NCBI RefSeq assembly: GCF_026167665.1
Contig: NZ_CP098740.1
Location: forward strand, 930,001 to 994,000
DNA: 64,000 bases
Origin: Streptomyces drozdowiczii
GTDB taxonomy: Bacteria; Actinomycetota; Actinomycetes; Streptomycetales; Streptomycetaceae
Direction: 5' to 3'
In this document: piece after piece, positions 34,841 to 43,567 of the stretch
Numbering within the stretch: the first letter of the stretch is position 1
Layout: the number at the start of each line of letters is the position of its first letter
Position numbers and translations under genes: made by a program
The notes under the pieces: generated by a model
Told to the model about the DNA's origin: nothing
What the model saw: only the letters and a program-made list of their open reading frames with translations
Database searches by the model: none

Positions 34841-37207
34841 GTGACTTCCCCACCCCGACGACCGCTGCTCAAGCGGTCGATATCCGCTTCACTCTCGCTG
34901 GCACTCGCCGCGGTCGGCACCGCCGCCGCCGTGGTGCTGACCGGCGCACCGGCCGCCCAGGCCGCCGGTGTCCCCGCCCCCTCGCCGCTCTCCGTACCCG
35001 GGCGCGGCGCGACCGTCCCGTTCAAGGAACAGGAGGCCGAGTACGCGGCCACCAACGGCACCCTGATCGGTCCGAACCGGCTCTACGGCACGCTGCCGTC
35101 CGAGGCGTCGGGCCGGCAGGCGGTGACCCTGGACGCGGTCGGCGAGTACGTGGAGTTCACGCTCACCGCCCCCGCCAACGCGATGTCCTTCCGGTACTCG
35201 CTGCCGGACAACTCCGCCGGGACGGGCCGGGACGCCTCGATCGACGTACGCGTGAACGGGGCCTCGCCCAAGGCAGTGCCGGTGACCTCCAAGTACGGCT
35301 GGTACTACGGGGGTTACCCGTTCAACAACAACCCGGGCGACACCAACCCGCACCACTTCTACGACGAGGCCCGGACCATGTTCGGGTCGACGCTGCCGAC
35401 CGGTACGAAGGTCCGGCTCCAGGTGTCCTCCACCGCCGCCTCACCGTCGTTCACCATCGACCTCGCGGACTTCGAGCAGGTGGGCGCGCCCATCGCCAAG
35501 CCCTCGGGCGCGCTGGACGTCGTCTCCGACTTCGGGGCCGACCCGACGGGGGCCGCCGACTCGACCGCCAAGATCCAGGCGGCCGTGGACGCGGGCAGGG
35601 CGCAGGGCAAGGAGGTGTACATCCCGCAGGGCACGTTCCAGGTCCGCGACCACATCATCGTGGACAAGGTGACCCTGCGCGGCGCCGGGCCCTGGTACTC
35701 CGTGCTGACCGGGCGCGACCCCTCGAACCGGAGCAAGGCCGTCGGCGTCTACGGCAAGTACGCCGGTCAGGGCGGCAGCAGCAACGTCACGCTCAAGGAC
35801 TTCGCCATCATCGGTGACATCCGGGAGCGCGTCGACAACGACCAGGTCAACGCCATCGGCGGCGCCCTGTCCAACTCGACCGTGGACAACGTCTGGATGC
35901 AGCACACCAAGTGCGGCGCCTGGATGGACGGCCCGATGGACAACTTCACCATCAAGAACAGCCGCATCCTGGACCAGACCGCCGACGGGGTGAACTTCCA
36001 CTACGGCGTCACCAACTCGACGGTCACCAACACCTTCGTCCGCAACACCGGTGACGACGGGCTCGCGATGTGGGCGGAGAACGTCCCGAACGTGAAGAAC
36101 AAGTTCACGTTCAACACGGTGATCCTGCCGATCCTCGCCAACAACATCGTCACCTACGGCGGCAAGGACATCACCCTGTCCGACAACGTCATGGCGGACA
36201 CCATCAGCAACGGCGGCGGGCTGCACATCGCCAACCGCTACCCCGGCGTCAACTCCGGCCAAGGGACGGCTGTTTCGGGCACCACCACGGCCGCCCGCAA
36301 CACCCTCATCCGGACCGGGAACAGCGACTACAACTGGCACTTCGGGGTCGGCGCGATCTGGTTCAGCGGGCTCAACGAACCGATCAACGGCAACATCAAC
36401 ATCACCGACAGCGAGGTCCTGGACAGCTCCTACGCCGCGATCCACCTCATCGAGGGCGCGACCAACGGGCTGCACTTCAAGAACATCAAGATCGACGGCG
36501 CCGGCACCTACGCGCTCCAGATCCAGTCGCCCGGCACGGCCACCTTCGACAACGTCACGGCGACGCACATCGCGCAGTCGAACCCGATCCACAACTGCGT
36601 CGGCAGCGGCTTCCAGATCACCCGGGGCTCCGGGAACTCCGGCTGGTACGCCGATCCTCCGGCCTGCACCGGCGTCTGGCCGGACCCGGTGTGGACCAAC
36701 GGCGGTGTCCCGGGCGGCGGCACCGGCCCGACCGACCCCACGGACCCGCCGACCGATCCGACGGACCCGACCGATCCGCCCGAGGAGACCGGCAACCTCG
36801 CCCAGGGCCGCCCGGTCACCGAGTCCGGTCACGCCGATGTGTACGGCGCGTCCAACGCGGTCGACGGCAACGCGAACACGTACTGGGAGAGCAGGAACAA
36901 CGCCTTCCCGCAGACGATCACCGTGGACCTCGGGGCGGCCAAGTCCGTCAAGCGGCTCGTCCTGAAGCTGCCCCCGGCGTCCGCCTGGGCGACCCGCACC
37001 CAGACCCTGAGCGTGTCGGGCAGCACCGACAACAACTCGTACAACTCCCTCAAGAGTTCGGCGGGTTACACCTTCAACCCGTCGAGCGGCAACCAGGCGA
37101 CGGTCACCCTGCCGGGCACGTCGGCCCGCTATCTGCGGCTGACGTTCACCGCCAACACCGGCTGGCCGGCCGCGCAGCTCTCGGAACTGGAGGCATACAC
37201 CAGCTGA
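34841..37207 (+). CDS. GH87-type alpha-1,3-glucanase (mycodextranase-like)
   Basis: 788 residues, secreted (signal peptide about 1-41). An N-terminal CBM35-like domain (about 50-215) precedes a right-handed beta-helix (about 225-610), a (TDP)n linker (about 630-645) and a C-terminal F5/8 type C/CBM32 domain (about 655-788). Acidic residues D382 (TADGVNF) and D405-D406 (NTGDDGLAMW) reproduce the spacing that I recall for the three catalytic aspartates of GH87 alpha-1,3-glucanases. Such enzymes attack alpha-1,3-glucan of fungal walls, nigeran or dental mutan. GH28- or GH55-like beta-helix enzymes are the alternative. Start is GTG. Confidence 0.85.
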   Translation: MTSPPRRPLLKRSISASLSLALAAVGTAAAVVLTGAPAAQAAGVPAPSPLSVPGRGATVPFKEQEAEYAATNGTLIGPNRLYGTLPSEASGRQAVTLDAVGEYVEFTLTAPANAMSFRYSLPDNSAGTGRDASIDVRVNGASPKAVPVTSKYGWYYGGYPFNNNPGDTNPHHFYDEARTMFGSTLPTGTKVRLQVSSTAASPSFTIDLADFEQVGAPIAKPSGALDVVSDFGADPTGAADSTAKIQAAVDAGRAQGKEVYIPQGTFQVRDHIIVDKVTLRGAGPWYSVLTGRDPSNRSKAVGVYGKYAGQGGSSNVTLKDFAIIGDIRERVDNDQVNAIGGALSNSTVDNVWMQHTKCGAWMDGPMDNFTIKNSRILDQTADGVNFHYGVTNSTVTNTFVRNTGDDGLAMWAENVPNVKNKFTFNTVILPILANNIVTYGGKDITLSDNVMADTISNGGGLHIANRYPGVNSGQGTAVSGTTTAARNTLIRTGNSDYNWHFGVGAIWFSGLNEPINGNINITDSEVLDSSYAAIHLIEGATNGLHFKNIKIDGAGTYALQIQSPGTATFDNVTATHIAQSNPIHNCVGSGFQITRGSGNSGWYADPPACTGVWPDPVWTNGGVPGGGTGPTDPTDPPTDPTDPTDPPEETGNLAQGRPVTESGHADVYGASNAVDGNANTYWESRNNAFPQTITVDLGAAKSVKRLVLKLPPASAWATRTQTLSVSGSTDNNSYNSLKSSAGYTFNPSSGNQATVTLPGTSARYLRLTFTANTGWPAAQLSELEAYTS

Positions 37208-37226
37208 CCCGGCGACACTCGGGACA

Positions 37227-37263
37227 CCGGCGGGCGGCACGCGCGACGCGTGCCGCCCGCCGG
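37227..37263. terminator. Strong convergent terminator
   Basis: A perfect 17-base stem beginning CCGGCGGGCGGCACGCG with a three-base loop (CGA), between the alpha-glucanase gene and the opposing amino acid-binding protein gene. A GCATTTC tail follows on the plus strand. Confidence 0.9.
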
Positions 37264-37284
37264 GCATTTCCCTTGCGGGGAGCG

Positions 37285-38535
37285 TTACTTGAGGGCGTAG
37301 CTCTTGGCGGCCGCCGCGGCCTCGGCGGGCCTGACCACCTTCAGGCCGCCGGGGACCTTGTCGTCCGGCTTCATGATGACGCTCTCCCTGGTGGAGGGCG
37401 CCGCCGGGTCGGTGAAGTCGTGCGAGACCCCGAAGTCGGTGCCGAAGCCGGAGATGGTCAGCAGCGCCTTGTCAACGCCCTCGCGGGTGAGGTCCTTGGC
37501 GGCGCACGCCTTCTTCAGGGCCTCGCCGTACAGGTCGGCGGCCGTGTATCCGGCGATGACGCCGTTGTCGAGGCCGTCCTTCGGGTAGGCGGCGGCGTAC
37601 TCCTTCGCGAGCTTCGCCGGGCCGCTGCCCGGGTCGCCGATGGGCAGGGTGGACGCGGCGACGTAGTAGTCCCGCATCAGGGCCGGGCCGGCCTGGGTCT
37701 TCAGCAGCTGCGGTGCGTACGCGGAGTTGTTGCCGACGACCGGGACCTTGAGGCCGGTGGCGGCGGCGACCCCGACGAACGAGGCCGCCTGGCGGGGGCC
37801 CGCGCTGATGACGACGGCCTTGACCCCCGCCTGCTTCAGGGCGGCGACCTGGGCGGTCATGTCGTCGTCGGAGGGCTTGATCATCTGCTGCACCACGGTG
37901 AGACCCGCCTGCTTCGCCGCGTACTCCGATCCGGCGAGCGCGTTCTCGCCGTAGTCGCCCTCGAAGTACACATGGCCGATCTTGTCGCCCTTGGCGATGC
38001 GCTTCTCCGTGAGGAGGTAGTCGATCGCGTTGATCGTCTCGACGTCGTACGTGGCGCCGATGATGCGTACGTACTTACTACCGAGCAGGTTCGCGGACCA
38101 CGCCTGCGGCAGGACGAGGCCCTTGTCCAGGCCGTCGACGCGCTGTTCCACCGCCCCGACGAACGGGGAGCCGATGAACTGGACGAAGCCCAGCACCTTC
38201 GGTTCCAGCTCGGTGTATCCGGCGACCGCCTTCTGGGGGTCGTAGCCGTGGTCGCGCACGGTCAGCTCGATCTTTCGGTCGCAGATGCCGCCCTCGGCGT
38301 TGGTCTGCTTCACCCAGAGCCGCTGGGCCTGGGTGACGCTCTTGCCGAGCGAGGCGTAGACGCCGGTCATGTCGGTGAGCGCGCCGAGCGCGATCACCGA
38401 GTCGGTGACGCCCTTGCCGGCCTTCACCCCGCCCTCGGCGCCCTCTCCCCCGTCGGATGACTTGGCCTTCTCGCTGCATCCCGTGAGGGTGAGGGCGAGG
38501 GCCGCGCACACGGCCCCGAGCACACGCAGTTTCAT
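37285..38535 (-). CDS. Branched-chain amino acid-type ABC transporter substrate-binding lipoprotein (LivK-like)
   Basis: A 416-residue binding protein of the LivJ/LivK (Peripla_BP_6) family, with lipobox ALALTLTGCSEK. The mature protein starts with ALGALTDMTGVYASLG, typical of the type I fold. The ligand may be an amino acid, amide or aromatic compound; the family is broad. Its ATG overlaps the LivM stop by four bases and GGGGAGAAGAA precedes it. Unusually it is the last gene of the operon. Confidence 0.92.
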   Translation of the reverse strand: MKLRVLGAVCAALALTLTGCSEKAKSSDGGEGAEGGVKAGKGVTDSVIALGALTDMTGVYASLGKSVTQAQRLWVKQTNAEGGICDRKIELTVRDHGYDPQKAVAGYTELEPKVLGFVQFIGSPFVGAVEQRVDGLDKGLVLPQAWSANLLGSKYVRIIGATYDVETINAIDYLLTEKRIAKGDKIGHVYFEGDYGENALAGSEYAAKQAGLTVVQQMIKPSDDDMTAQVAALKQAGVKAVVISAGPRQAASFVGVAAATGLKVPVVGNNSAYAPQLLKTQAGPALMRDYYVAASTLPIGDPGSGPAKLAKEYAAAYPKDGLDNGVIAGYTAADLYGEALKKACAAKDLTREGVDKALLTISGFGTDFGVSHDFTDPAAPSTRESVIMKPDDKVPGGLKVVRPAEAAAAAKSYALK

Positions 38536-39623
38536 TTCTTCTCCCCTGGATTCTTCCTCGGGCGTGTCAGGCCGCCGGGCAGGAACAGGACCGCCGCGAC
38601 GACCGCGGCGCCGTACAGGTAGCGCGATGCCTCGCCCGGTGCCAGGCCGCCCGTGCCGGGGGCCGCGACCAGCGGCAGGGCGTCGCTGTAGTGGGTGAGG
38701 AGCTGGGGCAGCAGCGAGACGAAGGCCGCGCCGACGACCGCCCCCGCGACGGTGCCGAGCCCGCCGATCACGATCATGGCGAGGTATTCGAGGGACAGGA
38801 CCATGCCGAAGTACTCGGGCACCGTCCGCTGGAAGACCAGGGCCAGGAGCACCCCGGCCAGTCCGGCGTACATGGAGGACAGGACGAAGACCCCGGCCCG
38901 GTAACGGGCCACCGGGACGCCCATCACACCGGCCGCGATGCGGTGGTCGCGGATGGCGTTCAGCGCCCGGCCCGGCCGCCCGCGCAGCACCCCCCGCGCG
39001 AACAGGCCGCTGAGGAGCAGGGCGAGCAGCGCCGCGTACCAGAGTTTCTCCGAGGACTGGAACGGCACCGCGGCCACCACCGTCTCGGTGTCGTCGAAGG
39101 TGAGGCCGAAGAGCGACAGCGGCGGCACCGGGCGGCCGTTGTAACCGCCGGTGAGGGACGAGGCGTTGAACAGCACATGCTGGCCGATGAAGATCAGCGC
39201 CAGGGTGGCGATCCCGAGGTAGGCGCCCCGCAGCCGCCCCGCGATCGGGCTGAACAGTCCCCCGGCGGCCCCGGCGAGCAGGACGGCGAGCACGGCGGCG
39301 AGCCAGCTGGGCAGGCCGAGCCCGGACAGCGTGTGCCCGTTCTCCGTACCGCCCTCCCCCGCCAGCACGCAGTAGCCGTACGCGCCCACGGCGAGGAAGA
39401 AGGCGTGGCCCATGGACAGCTGGCCGGTCGCCCCGGTCAGCAGGTTGAGCCCGATCGCGCCGATCGCGGCGGCCATCGCGAACAGACCGGCCTGGAGCCA
39501 GAAGCGGTCCAGGTAGAAGGGGAGGGCGAGCAGCAGCACCGATCCCGCCGCCCAGGCCCAGGTGCGGGGGCGGCGCAGCCGCGCGGTGACGGTGTACGCG
39601 AACGGGGTGGCGGTCTCAGACAC
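38532..39623 (-). CDS. livM: Branched-chain amino acid ABC transporter permease, LivM type
   Basis: A 363-residue permease with about ten hydrophobic segments and the family signature LLTGATGQLSMGHAFF. The basic-loop segment RALNAIRDHRIAAGVMGV is the coupling-helix region. It overlaps both neighbours in the operon (8 bases with LivH, 4 with the binding protein). Confidence 0.92.
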   Translation of the reverse strand: MSETATPFAYTVTARLRRPRTWAWAAGSVLLLALPFYLDRFWLQAGLFAMAAAIGAIGLNLLTGATGQLSMGHAFFLAVGAYGYCVLAGEGGTENGHTLSGLGLPSWLAAVLAVLLAGAAGGLFSPIAGRLRGAYLGIATLALIFIGQHVLFNASSLTGGYNGRPVPPLSLFGLTFDDTETVVAAVPFQSSEKLWYAALLALLLSGLFARGVLRGRPGRALNAIRDHRIAAGVMGVPVARYRAGVFVLSSMYAGLAGVLLALVFQRTVPEYFGMVLSLEYLAMIVIGGLGTVAGAVVGAAFVSLLPQLLTHYSDALPLVAAPGTGGLAPGEASRYLYGAAVVAAVLFLPGGLTRPRKNPGEKK

Positions 39624-40506
39624 GGGCCGGCTCCTTCGTGCCGAGGAGTCCGGCGGGGCGTACGAGCAGCACGATCACCATCACCAGGTAGGGGGCCAGG
39701 TCGCCGATGCCCCGGCCGAGGAACGACAGATCGCTCTGGTAGCCGGTCGCGAGCGATTCGGTGATCCCGACGATCAGGCCCCCGGCGAGGGCCCCGGTCG
39801 TGGAGTCGAGGCCGCCGAGGATGGCGGCGGGGAACGCCTTGAGCGCGGCGAGCGAGGTCGCCCGTTCCAGGCCGGGCGTCGGGAAGACGGTGAGGAACAG
39901 CGCGGCGACGGCGGCGAGCGCGCCGGCGACCGCCCACGCGGCGAGCGAGACCCGGCCGAGTCTGATGCCCATCAGCGCGGCGGTGCGCGGGTTCTCGGCG
40001 GCGGCGCGCATCGAGACGCCCCAGGAGGTGAAGCGGAAGGCGAGCAGGAAGACGGTGATGAGGAGGGCGGCGGCGACGAACGCGGCGACCCGGGTCTGGG
40101 CGAGGGTGATCCCGCCGATGGTGAGGACCCGGTTGCCCCAGGGGTCACCGAGCGCGAGCACCTCCGTGCCCATGCGCCGGGTGAGTTCGGTGGTCAGGAG
40201 GATGTCGACGCCGATGGTGACGATGGCGAGGACGCTGTGGTCGCTGCCCCGGTAGCGGCGCATCACCAGGAAGTCGACGGCGGCGCCGACGACGGCCGCG
40301 CCCGCGATGCCGGCCGCGAGGGCGGGCCAGAAGCCGATGTCGTCGTGGAGCACGGCGGTGACGTAACCGCCCGCCAGCAGCAGGGAGGCGTGGGCGAAGT
40401 TGACGACCTCGGTGGCCTTGAAGATGACGACGAAGCCGAGCGCGATCAGGGCGTAGACCGAGCCGATGGACAGGCCGCCGAGGAGGAGTTCGATGAAGGT
40501 GGTCAT
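39616..40506 (-). CDS. livH: Branched-chain amino acid ABC transporter permease, LivH type
   Basis: A 296-residue membrane permease starting MTTFIELLLGGLSIGSVYAL, with the family segment VVNFAHASLLLAGGYV and coupling loop RAAAENPRTAALMGI. The ATG overlaps the LivG stop by four bases. The longer upstream frame belongs to a shadow. Confidence 0.92.
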   Translation of the reverse strand: MTTFIELLLGGLSIGSVYALIALGFVVIFKATEVVNFAHASLLLAGGYVTAVLHDDIGFWPALAAGIAGAAVVGAAVDFLVMRRYRGSDHSVLAIVTIGVDILLTTELTRRMGTEVLALGDPWGNRVLTIGGITLAQTRVAAFVAAALLITVFLLAFRFTSWGVSMRAAAENPRTAALMGIRLGRVSLAAWAVAGALAAVAALFLTVFPTPGLERATSLAALKAFPAAILGGLDSTTGALAGGLIVGITESLATGYQSDLSFLGRGIGDLAPYLVMVIVLLVRPAGLLGTKEPARV

Positions 40507-41276
40507 TGCGGTGCTCCCAGATATGCCTGGACGACGGCGGGATCGTTCTGGACCTCGGCGGGGCTGCCGTCGGCGATCCCGCGGCCGAAGTCGAGTACGG
40601 TCACGGCGTCCGCGAGCCGCATCACCACCCCCATGTCGTGCTCGACCAGCACGATCGAGATGCCGAGGCCGTCGCGGACCCCGGCCACGACGGCGGCCGT
40701 ACGCCGGCGCTCGTCGGCGGTCATACCGGCGACGGGTTCGTCCAGGAGGAGCACCTGCGGCTCCGTGCACAGCGCCCGGCCCAGCTCGACCAGCTTCTGC
40801 TGCCCGTACGGAAGCGCGCTCGCGGGCCGGTCCAATTCCCCTTCCAGGCCGATGAATTCCGCGATCTCGCGGACCCGTTCGCGGTGCGCGCGGGCCTCCC
40901 GGGCAGCGGACGGCAGCCGCAGCCCGGCGGCCAGGAATCCGGCCCGGGTGAGCCGGTGCCGGCCGAGCATGAGGGTGTCGGCGACGGTGGCGTACGGGGG
41001 TAGCGCGAGGTTCTGGAAGGTGCGGGCCACCCCCAGCGCGGCGATCCGGTGCGGGGCGAGCCCGGTCAGCTCGGTCCCGCCGAGCCGGACGCTCCCGGAG
41101 GCGGCCCGGCAGACCCCCGACAGCACGTTGAAGGTGGTCGACTTGCCGGCGCCGTTGGGCCCGATGACGGCGTGCACGCTGCCCGGCTCGACGGTGAACG
41201 AGACGCCGTCGAGGGCGGTGAGCCCGGCGAAGCGGACGGTGACGTCCCTGACGGTGAGCTGTGCGGGGGCGGTCAC
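40503..41276 (-). CDS. livG: ABC transporter ATP-binding protein, LivG type
   Basis: A 257-residue ATPase: Walker A GPNGAGKST, signature-like region SALPYGQQKLVELGRAL, Walker B VLLLDEPVAGM and the switch histidine in VLVEHDMGVV. The GTG start overlaps the LivF stop as GTGA. It drives transport together with LivF. Confidence 0.93.
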   Translation of the reverse strand: MTAPAQLTVRDVTVRFAGLTALDGVSFTVEPGSVHAVIGPNGAGKSTTFNVLSGVCRAASGSVRLGGTELTGLAPHRIAALGVARTFQNLALPPYATVADTLMLGRHRLTRAGFLAAGLRLPSAAREARAHRERVREIAEFIGLEGELDRPASALPYGQQKLVELGRALCTEPQVLLLDEPVAGMTADERRRTAAVVAGVRDGLGISIVLVEHDMGVVMRLADAVTVLDFGRGIADGSPAEVQNDPAVVQAYLGAPQ

Positions 41277-42073
41277 GCGGACCACCTGCCGAGGGTGCGG
41301 ACGGGGGTGTCCGCCGCCCGGTCCGCGTCGGCGGCGGCCGCCTCGTCCACGACGCCCAGATAGCGGCGGCGCACCTCGTCCGAGGCGGCCAGTTCGTCGG
41401 CGGGCCCGTGCAGGGTGACCTCGCCGACCTCCAGGACGTACGCCGTGGCGGCGAGGCGCAGGGCGATCGAGGCGTTCTGCTCCACGAGCAGGACGGAGGT
41501 GCCGGATGCGTTGATCTCGCGGACCGTGTCGGCGATGCGCTGCGCCATCAACGGGGCGAGGCCGAGCGAGGGTTCGTCCAGGAGGAGCAGCCTGGGGTCG
41601 GCCATCAGGGCGCGGCCCATGGCCAGCATCTGCTGCTCGCCGCCGGACAGCAGCCCGGCGCTCTGGTGGGCGCGGCGGGCGAGTACGGGGAACAGCTCGT
41701 GCACGCGGCCCAGCGCCTGGGCCGCCGCCCTGCGGCCTCGCGGCGCGCCGAGTGCTCCGGCGCGCAGGTTGTCCGCCACCGTCATTCGGGCGAACACCTG
41801 GCGGCCCTCGGGCACTTGGACGATCCCGGCGGCGACGATCCGGTCGGGCCGCAGCCGCTCCAGGGGGAGCCTGTCGAACCGGACGGTGCCGGTGGCGGTG
41901 CCGCCGTGGAAGCCGAGGGTCCGCGAGACGGCGCGCAGCAGGGTGGTCTTCCCGGCGCCGTTTCCGCCGAGTACGGCGGTGATCGTGCCGGGCGGGACGT
42001 CGAGGTCGATGCCGCGCAGTGAGCGTACGGGGCCGTAGGCGGCGGAGAGTGCGCGGATCTCCAGGGTGGGCAT
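41273..42073 (-). CDS. livF: ABC transporter ATP-binding protein, LivF type
   Basis: A 266-residue ATPase and first gene of the five-gene operon. Walker A is GGNGAGKTT, the signature region is SAGLLSGGEQQMLAMGRAL, Walker B is LLLLDEPSLGL and the switch is VLLVEQNASIAL. GGAGGAGG precedes the chosen ATG; an in-frame ATG 39 bases upstream has no such site. Confidence 0.93.
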   Translation of the reverse strand: MPTLEIRALSAAYGPVRSLRGIDLDVPPGTITAVLGGNGAGKTTLLRAVSRTLGFHGGTATGTVRFDRLPLERLRPDRIVAAGIVQVPEGRQVFARMTVADNLRAGALGAPRGRRAAAQALGRVHELFPVLARRAHQSAGLLSGGEQQMLAMGRALMADPRLLLLDEPSLGLAPLMAQRIADTVREINASGTSVLLVEQNASIALRLAATAYVLEVGEVTLHGPADELAASDEVRRRYLGVVDEAAAADADRAADTPVRTLGRWSA

Positions 42074-42207
42074 GGGGGTGTCCTCCTCCTTCCGCGGTTC
42101 CTGTGTTGCCACAGGTCAGCAGGGGGAGGAGGGGGGCGTCCATGGGGGTGGGGGGATGCGGTGCGGGTGCCCCGGTGGGGCGGGGCGGGGTTGTGCGGGC
42201 GCACAGG

Positions 42208-42324
42208 GCGGGGGCTCTGCCCCCGGACCCCGCGCCTCAAACGCCGGCGAGGCTGGAAAGCGCCGCGCCACAGTCAAGCCCCTCCGGCGATTGAGGAGCG
42301 GGGGTCCGGGGGCAGAGCCCCCGG
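42208..42324. repeat. Long imperfect inverted repeat, Streptomyces-type intergenic element
   Basis: Two arms of about 44 bases (about 42208-42253 and 42279-42324) are near-perfect inverted copies, each with its own internal palindrome GGGGGCTCTGCCCCC, around a centre of about 25 bases. The segments CCTCAAACGCCGGCGAGG and CCTCCGGCGATTGAGG are partners. I recall very similar sequences scattered between genes in many Streptomyces genomes. It sits against the glycerate kinase stop and may act as its terminator and shield the liv operon. Confidence 0.8.
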
Positions 42325-42325
42325 T

Positions 42326-43462
42326 TCAGGCCAGGAAGTCGCGGGCGATCGACTCCGCCGCGCGCTCGAGGAGCGCCCCCGCCTCGGCCATGCACACCGC
42401 AGGATCCGGCTCCAGGTCCAGCAGCGCGTACGCCCGCCGGATCCCCGCCCCCTCCAGCGCCTCCGGCGACAGCGCCAGGCGGCCGCACACCGCCACCACG
42501 TCGACCCCGGCGGCCCGCGCCGCCGCCGCGACGCCCGCCGGGGCCTTGCCGTGGAGGGTCTGGGTGTCGAGGGAGCCCTCGCCGGTGATGACGAACGTCG
42601 CCCGGTCCAGCGCGGGCGCGAAGCCCAGGACGTCGAGCATGACCTCGATGCCGGGGCGGAAGCGCGCGCCGAGGGCGACGAGCGCCCCGTAGCCGATGCC
42701 GCCGGCCGCTCCGGCGCCGGGGAGGTCGGCCTGCTCGGGGCCGAGGAGCGAGGCGTAGTGCGCGAGGGCCGCGTCGAGCGTCGCGATGTCCGCCTCGGTC
42801 GCGCCCTTCTGCCGGCCGTAGACCTCCGGCGCGCCCTTCGGGCCCGTCAACGGGTTGTCGACGTCGCTGGCGAGGACCAGGTCGATGTCGGCGAACCGGG
42901 GATCGAGCCCGGACAGGTCCGCCTCGGCGAGGTCCGCGAGACCGCCGCCGCCCGGCCCGACCGGCTTGCCGTCCGCGTCGAGGAGACGTGCGCCCAGCGC
43001 GACGAGCATGCCCGCGCCGCCGTCCGTGGTGGCGCTGCCGCCGACGCCGAACACGATGGTCCGGGCCCCCGCGTCGACCGCGGCGCGCAGCAGCTCCCCG
43101 GAGCCGTACGTGGTGGCCGTGAGGGGTGCGAAGACGCCGTCGGGCAGGTGCTGGAGGCCGGACGCCTCGGCCATCTCGACCACCGCGGTGGTCCCCCGCA
43201 CCGCGTAGGCGGCGGTGACGGGGTCGCCCAGGGGCCCGGTCACCCGCGCCTCGCGGCGCTCGAAGCCGGCGGCCACCGCCGCCGCCACCGTGCCGTCGCC
43301 GCCGTCGGCGACCGGCAGGGTCTCCACCCGTACACCGGGAACGACGCGCCGCAGCCCGGCCGTCACCCGCTCCGCGACCTGCACGGCCGTGAGCGAGCCC
43401 TTGAACTTGTCCGCCGCGACGAGCACGCGTGCGGTCTCCATCACTGCTCCGTCCGTCACCAT
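42326..43462 (-). CDS. Glycerate kinase (GlxK/GarK family)
   Basis: A 378-residue glycerate 2-kinase family protein. It begins RVLVAADKFKGSLTAVQVAE and contains the Gly-rich segments GGSATTDGGAGMLVALGA and GEGSLDTQTLHGKAPAGVA. It phosphorylates glycerate for entry into glycolysis. The start may be at 43462, at the GTG at 43459 or, best by ribosome-binding site (GGAG five bases upstream), at the ATG at 43441. It is divergent from the Nudix gene. Confidence 0.92.
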   Translation of the reverse strand: MVTDGAVMETARVLVAADKFKGSLTAVQVAERVTAGLRRVVPGVRVETLPVADGGDGTVAAAVAAGFERREARVTGPLGDPVTAAYAVRGTTAVVEMAEASGLQHLPDGVFAPLTATTYGSGELLRAAVDAGARTIVFGVGGSATTDGGAGMLVALGARLLDADGKPVGPGGGGLADLAEADLSGLDPRFADIDLVLASDVDNPLTGPKGAPEVYGRQKGATEADIATLDAALAHYASLLGPEQADLPGAGAAGGIGYGALVALGARFRPGIEVMLDVLGFAPALDRATFVITGEGSLDTQTLHGKAPAGVAAAARAAGVDVVAVCGRLALSPEALEGAGIRRAYALLDLEPDPAVCMAEAGALLERAAESIARDFLA

Positions 43463-43567
43463 GATTCCCTTTGCATTCGAACAGGCAGTCGCGCCGCCCC
43501 GACCCTATCCGCCGCACCCCCTCCCTGCCCATGGTCCGATCGATCAAAGTGCCCCTAGGCTGACCGT

